Notes under the pieces: model-generated
Seen by the model: only the letters and a program-made list of their open reading frames with translations
The model's database searches: none
What the model was told of the DNA's origin: nothing
NCBI GenBank assembly: GCA_014773175.1
Contig: VXCM01002096.1
Coordinates: forward strand, 102,153 to 166,152
DNA length: 64,000 bases
Direction of reading: 5' to 3'
DNA from: Lucifuga dentata
Taxonomy: Eukaryota > Chordata > Actinopteri > Ophidiiformes > Bythitidae
Made by a program: the position numbers and the translations under genes
In this document: positions 26,939 through 39,568 of the stretch, piece by piece
Position numbering within the stretch: position 1 is the stretch's first letter
How the letters are laid out: each line of letters begins with the position of its first letter

Positions 26939-27400
26939 AATAATAGTATTAGATTTGTATTTTGCAAGAGCAAAAGTTCAAACAAAAATCAGAGGATCAT
27001 AAAGAGGAGAGAATGGCTGCCAAAAAGACTCTTTCAGCATTTGGCACTCTAACCCCATCTAACCCCTCCATTCAAACCTTCAATGACAGGAGCTGTACAG
27101 GAGCTAAGTGATAAAGCCCATATCTCAAGACTCCTGCAGAGAGACTGAACGGGATTATGCTGCTGCCACATATGAAAAAATGTCTTGGACTAGCTAATAA
27201 GAACCTGATATCAAGAAGTTGGCTGAAAAGTGTTCACTGCAAAGTGCATAGAAGTCAAAACTGTGATCAGTTCCTGATTTCTCTTTCACTCAACAGTATT
27301 TTTTTTCTTTTCCATTTTGAATGCCTCTAGAAATCCCTTACATTGCAGAACTTTAAATGCAATCTATTTGATCTACAGTGCAGCAATTAGATGGACTGCT

Positions 27401-27417
27401 TTAGCATGTCTTAAATG

Positions 27418-27457
<40 letters not shown>

Positions 27458-27503
27458 CNTTAGCATGTCTTAAATGGTTCTCTCTCTCTCTCTCTCTCTC
27501 CCC
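27401..27503. repeat. (CT)n microsatellite with N-separated duplicated flank
   Basis: The flank TTAGCATGTCTTAAATGGTT plus a (CT)n run occurs at 27401-27458 and again from 27460, around N at 27459. The CT length is therefore unreliable. Confidence 0.85.
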
Positions 27504-27902
27504 CCCTCTCCCCTTTCTCTCCCATCTTTCCATTCCTCTTGTGGCCTTGATAAATCAGCATTTTAAATGTAGTGTTTCATACAATAATTTGCCATTTCAG
27601 AGGGGAAATTAACATTCCTTACATAATGACAAGATTGGCATTTTGCAGTAATTGAGGCTTTGGGGAGGATGATAGAGGAAAGAAGAGACCAGGACTCAGA
27701 AAGAGGATTTTGACTTTTCTCAAATTTAAAAAATAAATAAATAAATAAATATATATATGCAATTTTTTTTAATATGAAAGTGAAATTTACCATTGCAAAT
27801 TTACCATGTAGCACGAGAATGACTTATTGTGTATACATATATTTCTTAAAATCTTAAAACTCAGTTTAACAGCTATCAGATCATGTAACTGGGATATACA
27901 GT

Positions 27903-27905
27903 GTG

Positions 27906-27939
<34 letters not shown>

Positions 27940-28155
27940 TATATATATACATATATATATACACACACATATGTATATGTGTATATATATATACGTATAT
28001 ATATATATATGTATATGTATATATATATACGTATATATATATATATATATACATATATATATACATATATATATATACATATATATATACATATACATAT
28101 ATATATATACGTATATATACATATATATATACATATACATATATGTGTGTGTGTA
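27903..28155. repeat. 250 bp compound (AT/AC) microsatellite
   Basis: An alternating purine-pyrimidine tract of TATATA, TACATA and TACGTA units with ACACAC and GTGTGT islands. It is self-complementary and gives tyrosine/isoleucine-rich false open frames on both strands. Good cruciform or Z-DNA potential. Confidence 0.95.
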
Positions 28156-29829
28156 TGCTTTAAAACATTGACTACAATTTATTGGTAGTTTGAAAAGGAC
28201 ATAATAAATAAATTGTCCTGTCTGTCTAAACTGAGAGCTAGAAGTAGCATGGTTTCTTAACACAAATTTACTTTCTGTTATATTAAAGGTTGTACTGTTA
28301 TTGTTATTATTGTTATCATGACATGTAAATAAAAATGGAATATACTGAGTCGTAAACAGTCCTCCATATATTTATTTTTGAATCTTTTATTTAATTTAAT
28401 AGGAAAACATTAAATCAATGAAGTCTCATTAACATGGAGTATATTAAAGCCCTTCAGGGAGTCTCAATGCCTTCCATTTTACTTGCAAGTTTAATTTTTT
28501 TTTTAGTGTCTCTCTTCACTTCAGCCATTAGTTTTCTCTAATGCCTCAGTTATTGGTGTGACATTAGGGACATGATATTATGCATGGCACTGTCGTTAGC
28601 ACCAGTCCCTCGTGTTTCTCATAGAGGTTACAACATTTATGGGTATAACACATCGAGTGAAATGTCACAACTGAGCGTAAAGATGAAATATTATGTTCTA
28701 CTTTTTCACATGCAATAAAAATATGCTGTCAGAATCAGAAGGAACCAACAAAAAATAATCTCTCTTACTTTTTTGTTCACCTTAAACTGATCAACAAATC
28801 TGTACTTTGGACCTCGGTGTATTTGAAAAAAATTACTACAAATTCTACATTGTACTAAATTGTCCTTTTTCTGAAGCAAGTCTGATCAAACAGTGCATGT
28901 ATTTATCTATTGTTTGTGAGTGAAAAGGCTAAAATAAAACTCTTACTGTTCTTTCCACAAAAAACAATGTAGTAGTTATGGTTTCTGTATTTGCTGAACT
29001 TCTCCCATATACTGTACATCAGGTAAGTATGAATAGATATTTCTGGAGCACTATAAACAAAATGAAAGCCTTTTCTTCCTTTTTGTCATTTGCATCTGTT
29101 ACCATGGCAACAAACCCATCGCACCAAAGGAACATGTTGGCTGTTTGATAGCTCCTCAAGCAGAGATCCGTTTTATCACTGCCTCTAAACGCTGTGTGTC
29201 TGAACACAGTGGAAAGTGCTAATTCTACATAATTACTGTTGTGACAGCTGTGTCTAAAGGTTAACGAGAAGCAAAGCATACTACCAAGACTTAAAGGATT
29301 TGAGGGATAAAAATGATTTTCCTGACTTTATTGCCCTGATCAGACCTTGCATGATGTGCTTTTATACATTTCTCATAAATGTTGAATAGGAACAAATAAC
29401 CCATCAGAAAGCAACATGATGAGCGGGGGGTGGGTGTGGGTGGAGACAAATATTTATTTGTTGCATCTTGTTTGTTCACTAAAGTTAGATAGAACACATC
29501 ATAAATATACTGCTTTTTATGTGAGGGTTTAAAATGATAGATTGTATGTGAAATTTAAGGTTTTTCCTCCATCATCCATTGAATTTTATTGCAACTAAAG
29601 TCCCAATCTGCAATCATATACAATGCTGAACCACAAGGCATATTCCAACTACAGCCCATATAGTCCAACTCAAAGCTTTAATGGTTTTAATAATCACCTG
29701 GCTGTCATCATGATGTCCCATTTTGGTATTAAACTCCCCAAATTCCGTTCAAAATTAGGGCTTACTTTGTAAAATGCATTAAACCCACTGCTGCATCATC
29801 ATGTCCACATTGCTATCCACTTCTATCCT

Positions 29830-30060
29830 GTGAGGTTAGAGATGAAGATCTGCCAGCCAGCAGATTCATGGTTCACACCAGTGGGGGAGCTGCACCATGA
29901 GACTGGGCTTCTCCAGGAGGGGGTCCACATGGTCAAAGGCATGGCTTTAGATGCTCATGGCTCCAGCCCAGATCTGGCTGATCAAAGACATGGTGCTGAA
30001 GAGGCTCTGCGAGCACTCTGCAGGGGTGGTGATGGGTCAGAAGATTTAATTTTGGGGGAG
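29830..30060. other. GC-rich island of unknown origin
   Basis: A 230 bp segment stands out from AT-rich surroundings. The plus strand is open for 106 codons from 29830 to 30150. The minus strand reads as a protein-like sequence (for example SQSLFSTMSLISQIWAGAM and SHAFDHVDPLLEKPSLMVQL) broken by two stops. I do not recognise either product. A processed-pseudogene or retroelement fragment on the minus strand is plausible. No splice sites of quality were noted. Confidence 0.3.
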
Positions 30061-33000
30061 TTTTCAAAGTCTAAATCTGTGAAGAATTGTGGTGTTTTTA
30101 GATCTGAGATGATGCCAGAGCCTTTTCTCATGAAAATAAGATGTTTTTAGTTTGATGTATTTAGTATTTAGAGAACTCCATACGTTCCGGGGTTGATTTG
30201 AAACTACAATGACACAGACACCAAGTAAGTATACGGACATACTTTTAATTAGACAAATCAATTTTAATTATCATTGAAATATTGAACCTTACAGTATATA
30301 TTACATTTTGTACTGAGAAATGCCAATTAATCGGTACAGAAAAAAAGATTTTTGCTGTTTGATTCATCTAAGACCCTTTACAATAGGTATGTTAAGTATG
30401 GATAAGTGTATGCGGTATTCAATTCTCTTAATATATTTCCAAGTATTATTTATTATGATAAAGAAGAATTGCTGGAATAAATCAGGATCACAGGGTGGTT
30501 GAGGATGGGAGATGAGTGATGGGAGTTTGGTTGAAGTCTACCACAGTAACCATTAGAAGAAATGCAAGAAAGCACCTAGGACAGCTCACCTGACTTTTTA
30601 TATAATATATATGTAGACATGACCTCATAATTTATTCACAATTCCAGTTAATGTCTGTTATGGGCTGCTGAAGGAACCCTGAGGAAACACATGAGAACAC
30701 TGGGAGAGGCTAAAATAAGTTGAAAACAAGGCCCTCCTATTACTGATATGAACGTATTGCCACCATGTTGCCATTGGACCAGGTTTACCAGAAGTTTTAT
30801 ATTGGTTTATTATTTCTGTAAAAGTTTTCATGGAAAGAGATTAGTCAAAGGTTGCTTCCATATGTTATCGCCTTGCAGAGTAATTGACTTAAATAATTTG
30901 TTTGTCCACAGCCTAGGTTTAAATGGAATTAAACACAAATATATGATATGGTGCACAGCTCCTGCTGTTAGATTAACTCGGCCTATAAACGTCTGCTGAG
31001 GTAATCACATTAGTAGAACGTGCATGTGTGTGTGCTTGTCCATGGATATGTACATGTCTGCAAATGTCTCCGCTAGCCACACATTCCTTTGTGTGCACAT
31101 TATTTTAGGTTAGCCCATTCCATGCAAGGTCATGGCAACATGTAATTAACTCTAACGGAGGACGAGACATATCTATCACATCATGCTCTGTCAAGAGAGC
31201 CATGAAATATATTACCTGTTAATATGATATGAATTGCTCATTTAAACCTCAGCCACACACCAGAAAGTCATCGTTCAGAGAATGTGTGATAAATTAATTA
31301 CACCAGATGCTCACATTTATTTTTGATGCCCTTACTTTCTAGTAAATCTCTAATTAACACTGTTGATCCTTGTGTGTTTCTAAATTAAATGTGAGAAGAT
31401 CTAAGGGATGATTCGCTGTCTGTTATTGATAATGGGCTTCAATTAATTGAGAGCTCTTGAAGCATCTATCCCTCCTCAGTGACAAGCACCTGTTTGAGTA
31501 ATTAAGCATGTTATGCAGTCAGTTAGATGCACAGGTCCCCTACTTACTGCTTCCAAGATAAGGATTAAAACCATCAGCCATCAGCAGGTCAAATTGCCAC
31601 CTTTTGAAAAAGAAGGAACGACACTACTACAGTCAGATGAGCTACCTTATGCACAGTTTTTAAAAACACACCTGTCTAATTAATCACAAATCGTGGCTGG
31701 AGCCAAAAAGAGGCCTGAGTTGAGACATCAGTTCTCTTCAGTTCAAGGGTTCAAAACTAAAAGAGAAGACAAAGCCTGGGAGAGGGATGACATGGATGAT
31801 ATGAAGGGCCAAGGCAAAGATCACCATGCGCCAGATTCAAACAGAGGATGTTCACTTTACCTCAGTGCCGGCTGAGTTACAGTTACTGTACATATGGTTG
31901 GCATCATATAAAATTGTACTATTTTAACAGAGAAACAATCTCACACCTTCAAAGTTTTCCTGTGACTTTGACCACTAAAGGAGTACCCTGTTGGCAGTCT
32001 ACATGCATTTGTAAAAACAGTATTATATCTTATATGTTCCTCAATTAGATATATGCGAGGTTAATGTCAGCAGACTGTTCTCTGCAGCTGTGAACCATTT
32101 GGGGAAGAGATGCAGTGGCCTGAATCACCATCACAATGCACCAGAGGCAGAAGGTGTCTCTTTGTGTTAGATTATTGCAGGCTCGTTGGAGGATGGATTG
32201 TGTGGTAACGGAGGGACAGTCATATTAAGTTGGGTTGGAACATGGGGGAGGGAGGGAGTGCTCAATGCACTGACTGACTACAGAGGGCTCGCCTTCAGGG
32301 AGCGGAAGTGAAGGAAAAGAGAAGGTGAGAGAAAGAACAACTGAGTCAGGAAAGAGGGATGGCAGAAGGAGAGAAGAAGGAAGGAAGGAGAGAGGAGGAA
32401 AGTCAAATACTGTGAGCGCAAGATTAGATGCAAAAGGGAGAAGGGGAATGCAATGCGATTTCTGGAGGCAGATGGAATGTTTGGTAATACAAACATTTCT
32501 TGAAGGCAGAGCAGTGAAGGAAGAAATAATCTCAATGGGTGAAGTGAAGAATCCAGCTTTTCTGCCTCAGTAATGTTAGACTGAAACACAATGAACAAAG
32601 CACAGAGGAGGAAGATAATAGAAGCGAGCCTAACAGTCCTTTAACTACAGTCAAATCAAATACAGTCCCAATGCTATACAGTCAAATCAAATTAAGTTGT
32701 CAGCCATAGCAGTTAGCCTGCAGACCTTCCAAGTTTACAATAGCCATATGCTAGCACTCCTTCAATATAGGGGAGGCACTTACAATACAGGTCTACTGAA
32801 TGCATATTCAGCATGTGCAGCTCTGTGTCCTGATAACTATGTTCATGTGCATCTACTTTGCAATTTGTGTTCATTATCTGACTGCTGTAATTTTACTCCA
32901 ACACCAATATTTAACTCAACCGACGCTATGATAAAAGTAAAGAAAGGATGGAGATGAAATTGCAGAGCAGAGAAGAACAGCAGAGCAAATAGATGGAGAG

Positions 33001-33313
33001 AAAAGAGGAGAACATAGGCAAGCAGGTTGGGACCTCAGGGATGTAGAAAGTGGATGAGTGAATAACTAGTGAGGACAGAAAAAGGGAAGAGTGGGAAAGA
33101 GAGGAGGATAAAGGAGAAGAGCAGAGTGAAAAGGAGCAAAAAGGAGTGGAGTGGTTGGAGAACACAGGAGAGCTGGGCTGAGGCTCCAGGGACAAAAGAG
33201 TGAAGAGGCTGAGAGAGGAACGGGTGTAGCTGCAGGGATAGCTGCTCCACTGCTTCATTTGTGCTCGAAAAGAAGGCAGAGATGGAAGTGACTCTGTGAG
33301 CTCTGGGGCCCAG

Positions 33314-33316
<3 letters not shown>

Positions 33317-33349
<33 letters not shown>
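33317..33349. repeat. (TG)n microsatellite
   Basis: About sixteen TG units. Confidence 0.95.
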
Positions 33350-33351
<2 letters not shown>

Positions 33352-34040
33352 CAGTCACAGGAGGAAGAGTGTATTTGTCCTGTCATTGACCCTCCCAGGC
33401 CAACCGCTAGTGCAGCGTTCCATGGCAAATGACCCTGCAGGAAAAAAGTCACATTTGGGGTTTTTCATGTGTGTTTTACACTGTGTGTTTGGGGTGTGCG
33501 CTTATGCCAGTGTATGGTGACTGCATACCACTATAGCTACTATTCAAAAGCAATTACTGAAGCTAAAATATTCTGTGTCTGTTTACTTTGAAAGTGACCT
33601 GCCACTCAGGATTTCAATTATCATCCTCTCTACATGCAAATCCCTGCTTACACACAGAGAGCAAGACACACACACAAAAGAATAACACAGATAAAGTACC
33701 AGATATGAGTTCTGGACACAGTGCTTATGACTAAATGTCTAAATAGATGCTAGCATGTTCCAGCAGAGTTGTTGTCATCTGCCAGGTGAGCTGCATCATT
33801 GTGTGGGGTAACAGTAAGCGAGGGACAGAATAAAACATTAAAAACTGGACAGAGGTAAACGGAAGGGAAGGGAAGATATAAGATAGCAGTGCAGTCTCAT
33901 AAGGAGGGCTTACAGGAGGTGTTATATTCATTATTCTTTTCAGTGACTAAATGGTTGACTTAATATTTCATTTATCAACAAACATGTTGGGTTAGACCAA
34001 AATTGATTTCTGATTGCTGTTTCTGGTAGATGTCAATGGA

Positions 34041-34270
34041 GGTTCTCAATCATCCAGGTGAATGGATATCAAGGATATCAAGCCTGGAGTCCTAAAGTTA
34101 TGTAAGAGTCATTATAGTCTCTCAAGACAGCGAGTCACCTGACACAAATGGTGTGAACAACTCTTAGACGATAAATGCCAATTCACTGCTCACCTCTGAC
34201 TCAGACCTGAAGAAGCTCCTTGGATGGGTGACAAAATGTCTTCAAGACTAAATGACAAGTCCAGTTTCCT
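34041..34270 (+). repeat. Penelope- or LINE-like repeat tail
   Basis: The segment starts GGTTCTCAATCATCCAGGTG and ends with the combination GACCTGAAGAAGCTCCTTGG, ATGGGTGACAAAATGTCTTC and ACAAGTCCAGTT. The last three occur together in a common fish retroelement region (consensus style: CTGAAGAAGC..TGGATGAG..GAAACGTCTTCAAG..AAGTCCAGTTG). The class is not certain. No open frame remains. Confidence 0.5.
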
Positions 34271-34471
34271 TTAACTACTATTAGCTATTAGATGTTGCAG
34301 TATTGATTAGTTATGCTACATAATTTGATTAGCATGTATGTATTTCTCACAAGGATGATCCTGACTGGCCAATATTGGATTAATAATATTATCAAGGAAA
34401 ATAAGTAGGCAAGATAATTGCAATATTCACAATCACATGATCAACTGACATGAGGTGGGGGGGTGGGAGGT

Positions 34472-34505
34472 NNNNNNNNNNNNNNNNNNNNNNNNNNNNN
34501 NNNNN
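34472..34505. other. assembly gap (34 N)
   Basis: A run of N between a G-rich segment and a (GA)n tract. The true sequence is unknown, and the missing part is probably low-complexity. Confidence 0.98.

Positions 34506-34533
<28 letters not shown>
34506..34533. repeat. (GA)n microsatellite next to a gap
   Basis: Fourteen GA units directly after the N run, so the true length is unknown. Confidence 0.9.
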
Positions 34534-34537
<4 letters not shown>

Positions 34538-34806
34538 ATGAATAGCTAAAAATAGTAATTTTTTCCAATACCTAGAGTTACATATCACATTCTCTGATAA
34601 ACACCCACTCTTAACAATCCCTGGAGAACGTCAAATGTTCTTTGTTAAAATGTATATTAAATGATGTCTTTATCTCTGCATGTACAATTGTACAGTTTAA
34701 ATTTCAGCATCTTATTTCTTACAATGCACTCTCTTGAGGGTAAAAAGTTTCCTTTCCTTTATTGGTTTGTTCACACATTGCATTTCTCATTAAAATTGGG
34801 GATTAC

Positions 34807-34827
34807 TTTTTTTTTTTTTTTTTTTTN

Positions 34828-34861
<34 letters not shown>
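34807..34861. repeat. poly(T) plus (CA)n with an N between
   Basis: T-run to 34826, N at 34827, then (AC)n to 34861. The junction is probably artificial. Confidence 0.85.
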
Positions 34862-34864
<3 letters not shown>

Positions 34865-35330
34865 GTTAAGCACACGCATTAGCATTAGGCCGTACCTAAG
34901 GGACATTTTGCATTGTATTTGTGGGACTTTACAAAACAACAAAATAACTAATAAGAAAATCAATGTACAGATGAATTTGTGGCCTTTAGTAAAACATAAA
35001 GCCTTCAATCACTTGCTCAGATAACTGCTTAAAATGTAAAAAATGGATGCAGATGAGTGAACAGCAGTGGGAGTGAAGCAAAGAAACTGCTGTATTAGAA
35101 TCATGAGTAATAAGCTACCATTCCACCCAGCTGTAAGTAATTCAGTTAAAGTGCAGTGACTAATTCATGAGAAACAGTATCCATTGCTAAAGAGAGATCA
35201 CAGCACCACCCCCTTGTAAATTGCAACTGATTTACATTATAATGAGGAAGACCAGAGATTACAGTTCAATCCCCCACAAAGTAAATGTCTGATGGTACAT
35301 AGTGAATATTACAGTAGTTCAAGTACACTA

Positions 35331-36072
35331 CAGACCAGAAGTCTGAGGTCACCCCCAGGTTTTTTTTTTTTTTTTTTTTTTTTAAATCAATACCCTGTTT
35401 GTTTTACAATTTATTGGACAGTAAATGACAAAAATATATATATATAAAAATGTAACTAATTAGTTTTCAAGATGAATTTGTCAGCAAGAGCACATAATAT
35501 AGCCACATAGCTTAAGAAATTATTTTTAATGAAGGCATGCCCAGTCTGTATTGTGCACTGGCACTCCAGTTGTGTTCCAACTCCCTTGCTCAAACTCCTT
35601 TGCTTATATGTTTTAACATGCTATTCTGTAGCCTGCTGTCTGCCTTCTCCCAGATCTTTTTGGGATTAAGTGGCAACACAGTCTGCTCATGCTATGTTCT
35701 GAATGTAAAACATGGAGGTGGTCAGTAATGCTGTGGGGATGTTTTGAGGGAGAGAGATCTGGAGACTTGGTCCAAGTTAAAGGAATTATGAAGAAAGAGA
35801 ATATTATTCCATCCTTCAAAGACATACGATTCCATCCAATTTACAAATTATTGGTCAAAATTTCATTTTTCACCAGAACAATGATCCAAAACATTCATCA
35901 AAATTATGCCAAAATTACATCCATTCAAAAGAGAAGCAAAAGGTTTTGAGAATTATGACATGGCCAGACGGGCTTACTTTGACAAAGCCAAAGTCTGAGC
36001 CTGAAATGACTTCAAAGTGCTTTTANTTTTTTTTTTTTTTAAATCTGGGGGTGATCTCAAACTTTTGGCCTG
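35331..36072 (+). mobile_element. Tc1/mariner-like element with decayed transposase
   Basis: Imperfect terminal inverted repeats flank the element: left CAGACCAGAAGTCTGAGGTC followed by ACCCCCAGG, right (as reverse complement) CAGGCCAAAAGTTTGAGATC followed by ACCCCCAGA. TA dinucleotides sit outside each end (35329-35330 and 36073-36074), as expected for Tc1 insertion. At 742 bp it is about half the length of an intact Tc1-like element. The 5' portion (DNA-binding region) is deleted and replaced by short non-coding sequence. A poly(T) tract and an N (36026) lie near the ends. Immobile unless helped in trans. Confidence 0.85.
35660..35985 (+). pseudogene. Tc1-like transposase fragment
   Basis: The catalytic-domain remnant is readable in more than one frame: GNTVCSC..LNVKHGGG, then MLWGCFEGERSGDLVQVKGI and MKKENI. 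A frameshifted stretch follows that corresponds to the family's FQQDNDPKH region (here nucleotides AGAACAATGATCCAAAACAT near 35876). After that come NYAKITSIQKR and MTWP-like sequence near 35957-35972. The first catalytic aspartate region is largely missing, and frameshifts interrupt the rest, so no active transposase can be made. Confidence 0.75.
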
Positions 36073-36075
36073 TAG

Positions 36076-36131
36076 AGTGAGTGAGTGAGTGACTGAGTGA
36101 GTGAGTGAGTGAGTGTGTGTGTGTGTGTATA
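36076..36131. repeat. (GAGT)n then (GT)n tract
   Basis: Tetranucleotide GAGT units grading into GT units immediately outside the right end of the Tc1-like element. Confidence 0.9.
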
Positions 36132-37710
36132 TTTGCTTTCATTAGAGCTGTTGGCCCTGTCATAACAAAATAAGAGTCAATATAAGAATATTTTTAATAT
36201 GCTATACATAGTTTCTGGAAATGTATCATTTTACTTTGCAGTTTTGATTCTTTTAGATAATTTTCTCAATCAAAAAGACTTTCATTTTAGGCCTTGTTAA
36301 TGTTCTATGAAGAAGAGCACATTCTTAACGCTGGTGTCCCCTTTTTATGGCATATCATGCTTTTGAATTATAATAGAAAAGAAGAAATAATGTTTTCATG
36401 GTTGAATAAAAAAATATATTTTGTCCCATCAGTTCATGCGGACATTTTCACCACTGCTTAACACATGTGCAAAATGAATGACATCCCAAACATATTGGGA
36501 ATACACATTTGCAATGAGTAATATTGTAATTACGCATAAATATTTAGTAATTTGTCACTAATTATTTGGCAAAGTAAAACCAGCAACTTTGACAATAAAG
36601 CTTCACATTTTCTTCAAGTTTTTTTCTTCTAGAAGGAATCATGAGCCAGAAAGGAATTAAATCTGAAATTACCAGGAGTTTCATTCACACATGATTAGTG
36701 TTCCCTGGGGAACTTTGTCTTAGATACACAATTTTCACTGAAACTTACTGACAATCTCTGCAGTTATTAACACTCTGTTCCAAGACAAGTACACTTGCAC
36801 TTTATCCCTAACTGTAAGACAATCTAAATAAGAGCATTGGTGAAACATGTAACATCATAAGGCAATCATAAACATCCTCAGGAAAGAATGCATCTGATTT
36901 AAGAACAAAATGTGAATTGGCTGAACTGGCATGTGCCATTCCGGCAGATATATGCATAGTATTATGACTGTGGCCGGATGGAGACTCGCCCTGAGAGAAA
37001 GCTACTGCTGGCATGAATGACACCTGTAACATAGATGCGAAAACAGAAAGGTCAGCAGCATTCATCCATATCACTTCTGTTCTCTGAGGAAATTATGTGG
37101 GATGAGCATGAAAACAATAACATGGACTGATAACTTCCCTGAGGCAGCTGTTGGGGTTGTCACTCCCTTTGGGTCTCAGAATTAGAGCACTCTCCATAGT
37201 CAGCGACTTACGGTAGAATGGTGACTTGATGATGCAAATAGACCCTCTGGTATTGAGATGATACTCGCTAATAATGAGCACCAAGGGCACAGTGCCACTC
37301 AGTACTGGAAAATGGAGCTGCTCTAGCTTTAAAAAGTAGCTGAAAAAGGGAAATGCTTGTTCCTGCAGCAGGAAAATATCACATGAATATCACCCTGATT
37401 CTCTAAGCTATACAAAATGTATAGTTTTCTGTCGTTGCTGTAAAACTCAGCAACGTTCTTCTGATGTTCACATAGTGTCAATGAGTTATAAATGCTGTTT
37501 TTTTAGGCACAGAGAAACAATTAGATTGCCTCTTCCAGTGTGTCAGTGTGTTAAAATATCAGTTCATATCAGGAGTGAAAGCTTGTCAAATGGAAAAGAG
37601 ACATTCTTAAGAACCATTTCACATTAACGACTGAACATACAACATTAAAACTAAGCTTACACTGGCCAGTAATGTGAGATAATGCTGACTGCCTTGCCTT
37701 TTCACTCTGC

Positions 37711-37835
37711 TTCCATCCATCCATCATTCTCTAAACTACCTTATCTAGTGCAGGGTCAAGGGGGGGAATGGAGCCTATCCCAGCATTTATTAGGTGAGAG
37801 TCAGGGTATACCTCAGATGCCCATCTGTCAAATGG
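37711..37835 (-). repeat. L2-like LINE/SINE tail, minus orientation
   Basis: CCATCCATCCATCATTCTCT, CAGGGTCAAGGGGGGAATGG, AGCCTATCCCAGC and GGTGAGAGTCAGGGTATACC occur in the order of the reverse complement of the common fish L2-derived tail. Related to the copy at 6.65 kb but covering mainly the other part of the consensus. Confidence 0.65.
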
Positions 37836-37904
37836 CTGACGCATACAGCAGAAACTCACTGAATCCCCATGTGCCGACTGTACTGTATAATAATGGATTA
37901 TTAA

Positions 37905-37905
<1 letters not shown>

Positions 37906-37938
<33 letters not shown>
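37906..37938. repeat. (AAT)n microsatellite
   Basis: About eleven ATA/AAT units. Confidence 0.9.
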
Positions 37939-37939
<1 letters not shown>

Positions 37940-39523
37940 ATGCCTTCTTAGGATGTAATTTCCTGGTGAAGAGATTTGCTATACTTACATTTGGGGTTTC
38001 AGGTCAGAATTTAAATGTCAGTAGCTCAAGTATCCTGGTCAAATACAGAGCTGTGTGAAAAGCTGGCTGGTCAGTCATCTGATCATTCAGTCTGCTAGAC
38101 AGCTGGTGAATCAGTTGCTACAGCACACTGAATTGCACAAGTTGTCAGTCTGGGCTCATTCTTTGCCCTCTGGTCAAACTATTCAGCTGGCAGAGTGGAA
38201 ATATATAATCTGACAGCTCACATTTCACAGAACAGTGGAGGGAAGACTCACCTATCTCTCCTCAGGAAGATCAGGAGGAAAGGGAGAGAGACTGAAAATA
38301 GGAAAAGGGAAGTATGTGTGTAAATTAAGCTACATAATACTGCCCATGTGCTTAATCTAGACAAACTCTGTAAGAGTAATCAAGTATAATTAAGGGTGAT
38401 TCAGTGTGATAACTCGCGCCCATGCCTGAAAACAAATTGCTAACTCTCCTTACTTACTGTAAAATGCTGAATGTGATTTGTAATCACAGCCATAGCTATT
38501 AGGATGAGGAGGCTTTGCAAAGTCTCTTTTGGAAAGTTGTGAAATTGATGTGTTGAGTATTGAGTATTATTATTTTTTTCCTGAAATAATTATTGACAGT
38601 CTTGCTAAATTCTAAGTGACCTGAATAAACCGTGGTCTGTTTGCGTGTTGATAGGAACTAATGAGTGTAAAGGCTTGTGTATACTTCAACAGATGTCAGA
38701 GATAAAAGGCAGAGATGAGTAATAAGCAGGACATAAGAGGAACGTAAAAGTATAGCAGGTATAGCTCATAAGCACTGGAGTTGTTTTTATGCTATTCTAT
38801 GCTGGTAGTCGAGGTAGTGTGAGTCGAGGTGGTGCTGAAAAGAGGCTTACAGTTGATGCAGAGAAGATTTGGCAGTGGCTACAGTTAATTGCTAAAAAAA
38901 AAAAAAATAAGGCAAAGAAGAAAGATAAGGACGTGATATGTTTCTTCTCTAATCAGAGAAGGAAGAAAATGGAGAATTTTCTCAGTTTGTATGAGAAATG
39001 TGAGTTTGGACAGCAGAGTCAGTAGTGATTTCCCCCCCCCTTACTGTTGAAGCAACCAGCAACCAGCAACGAGCTGTGTGATATTTGGACAAATTATGGG
39101 CAGGGCGAGGTATCAGAAATAGAGAAGACAAAGCCTGACCTTGGGAGCCCTGCACAGACAACATCCAAAGAGCTCAAATCACTACATCAGGCACTTGCAT
39201 GATATCTTTTTACACTGAAAGTTCTATGCCTGGGCTCTTTAAGCAGCACGATTCTTATGTCAAGGTAACTGCTTCCATGTTTTCCTCAATAACTGTTCAT
39301 CAAGCAGAAACACTTCACACACTATCAACTCTACCCTGTGAAATGCAGTGACTTACGCCACAGTTATGTTCAGTCCATCACTGTGTTTCACTGTTCAGCT
39401 GACTAGCTAGCTAAAGATGCTTTAGCTTACATATATACTGTACTATATGTATGTATCTCTATGAATAAATATGCTAATGTTTGATTGGGGAAAAACTATT
39501 AATTTTCATGATATATTATATCA

Positions 39524-39528
<5 letters not shown>

Positions 39529-39564
<36 letters not shown>
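39529..39564. repeat. (GA)n microsatellite
   Basis: About eighteen GA units. Confidence 0.95.

Positions 39565-39568
<4 letters not shown>

Noticed and set aside
27787..28263. 158-codon open frame on the minus strand and overlapping Tyr/Ile-rich frames on both strands
   Set aside because: They are translations of the compound AT/AC microsatellite and would appear on either strand by composition alone.
32926..33358. Overlapping Ser/Leu-rich minus-strand frames of about 110 codons
   Set aside because: Artefact of purine-biased sequence and a (TG)n run.
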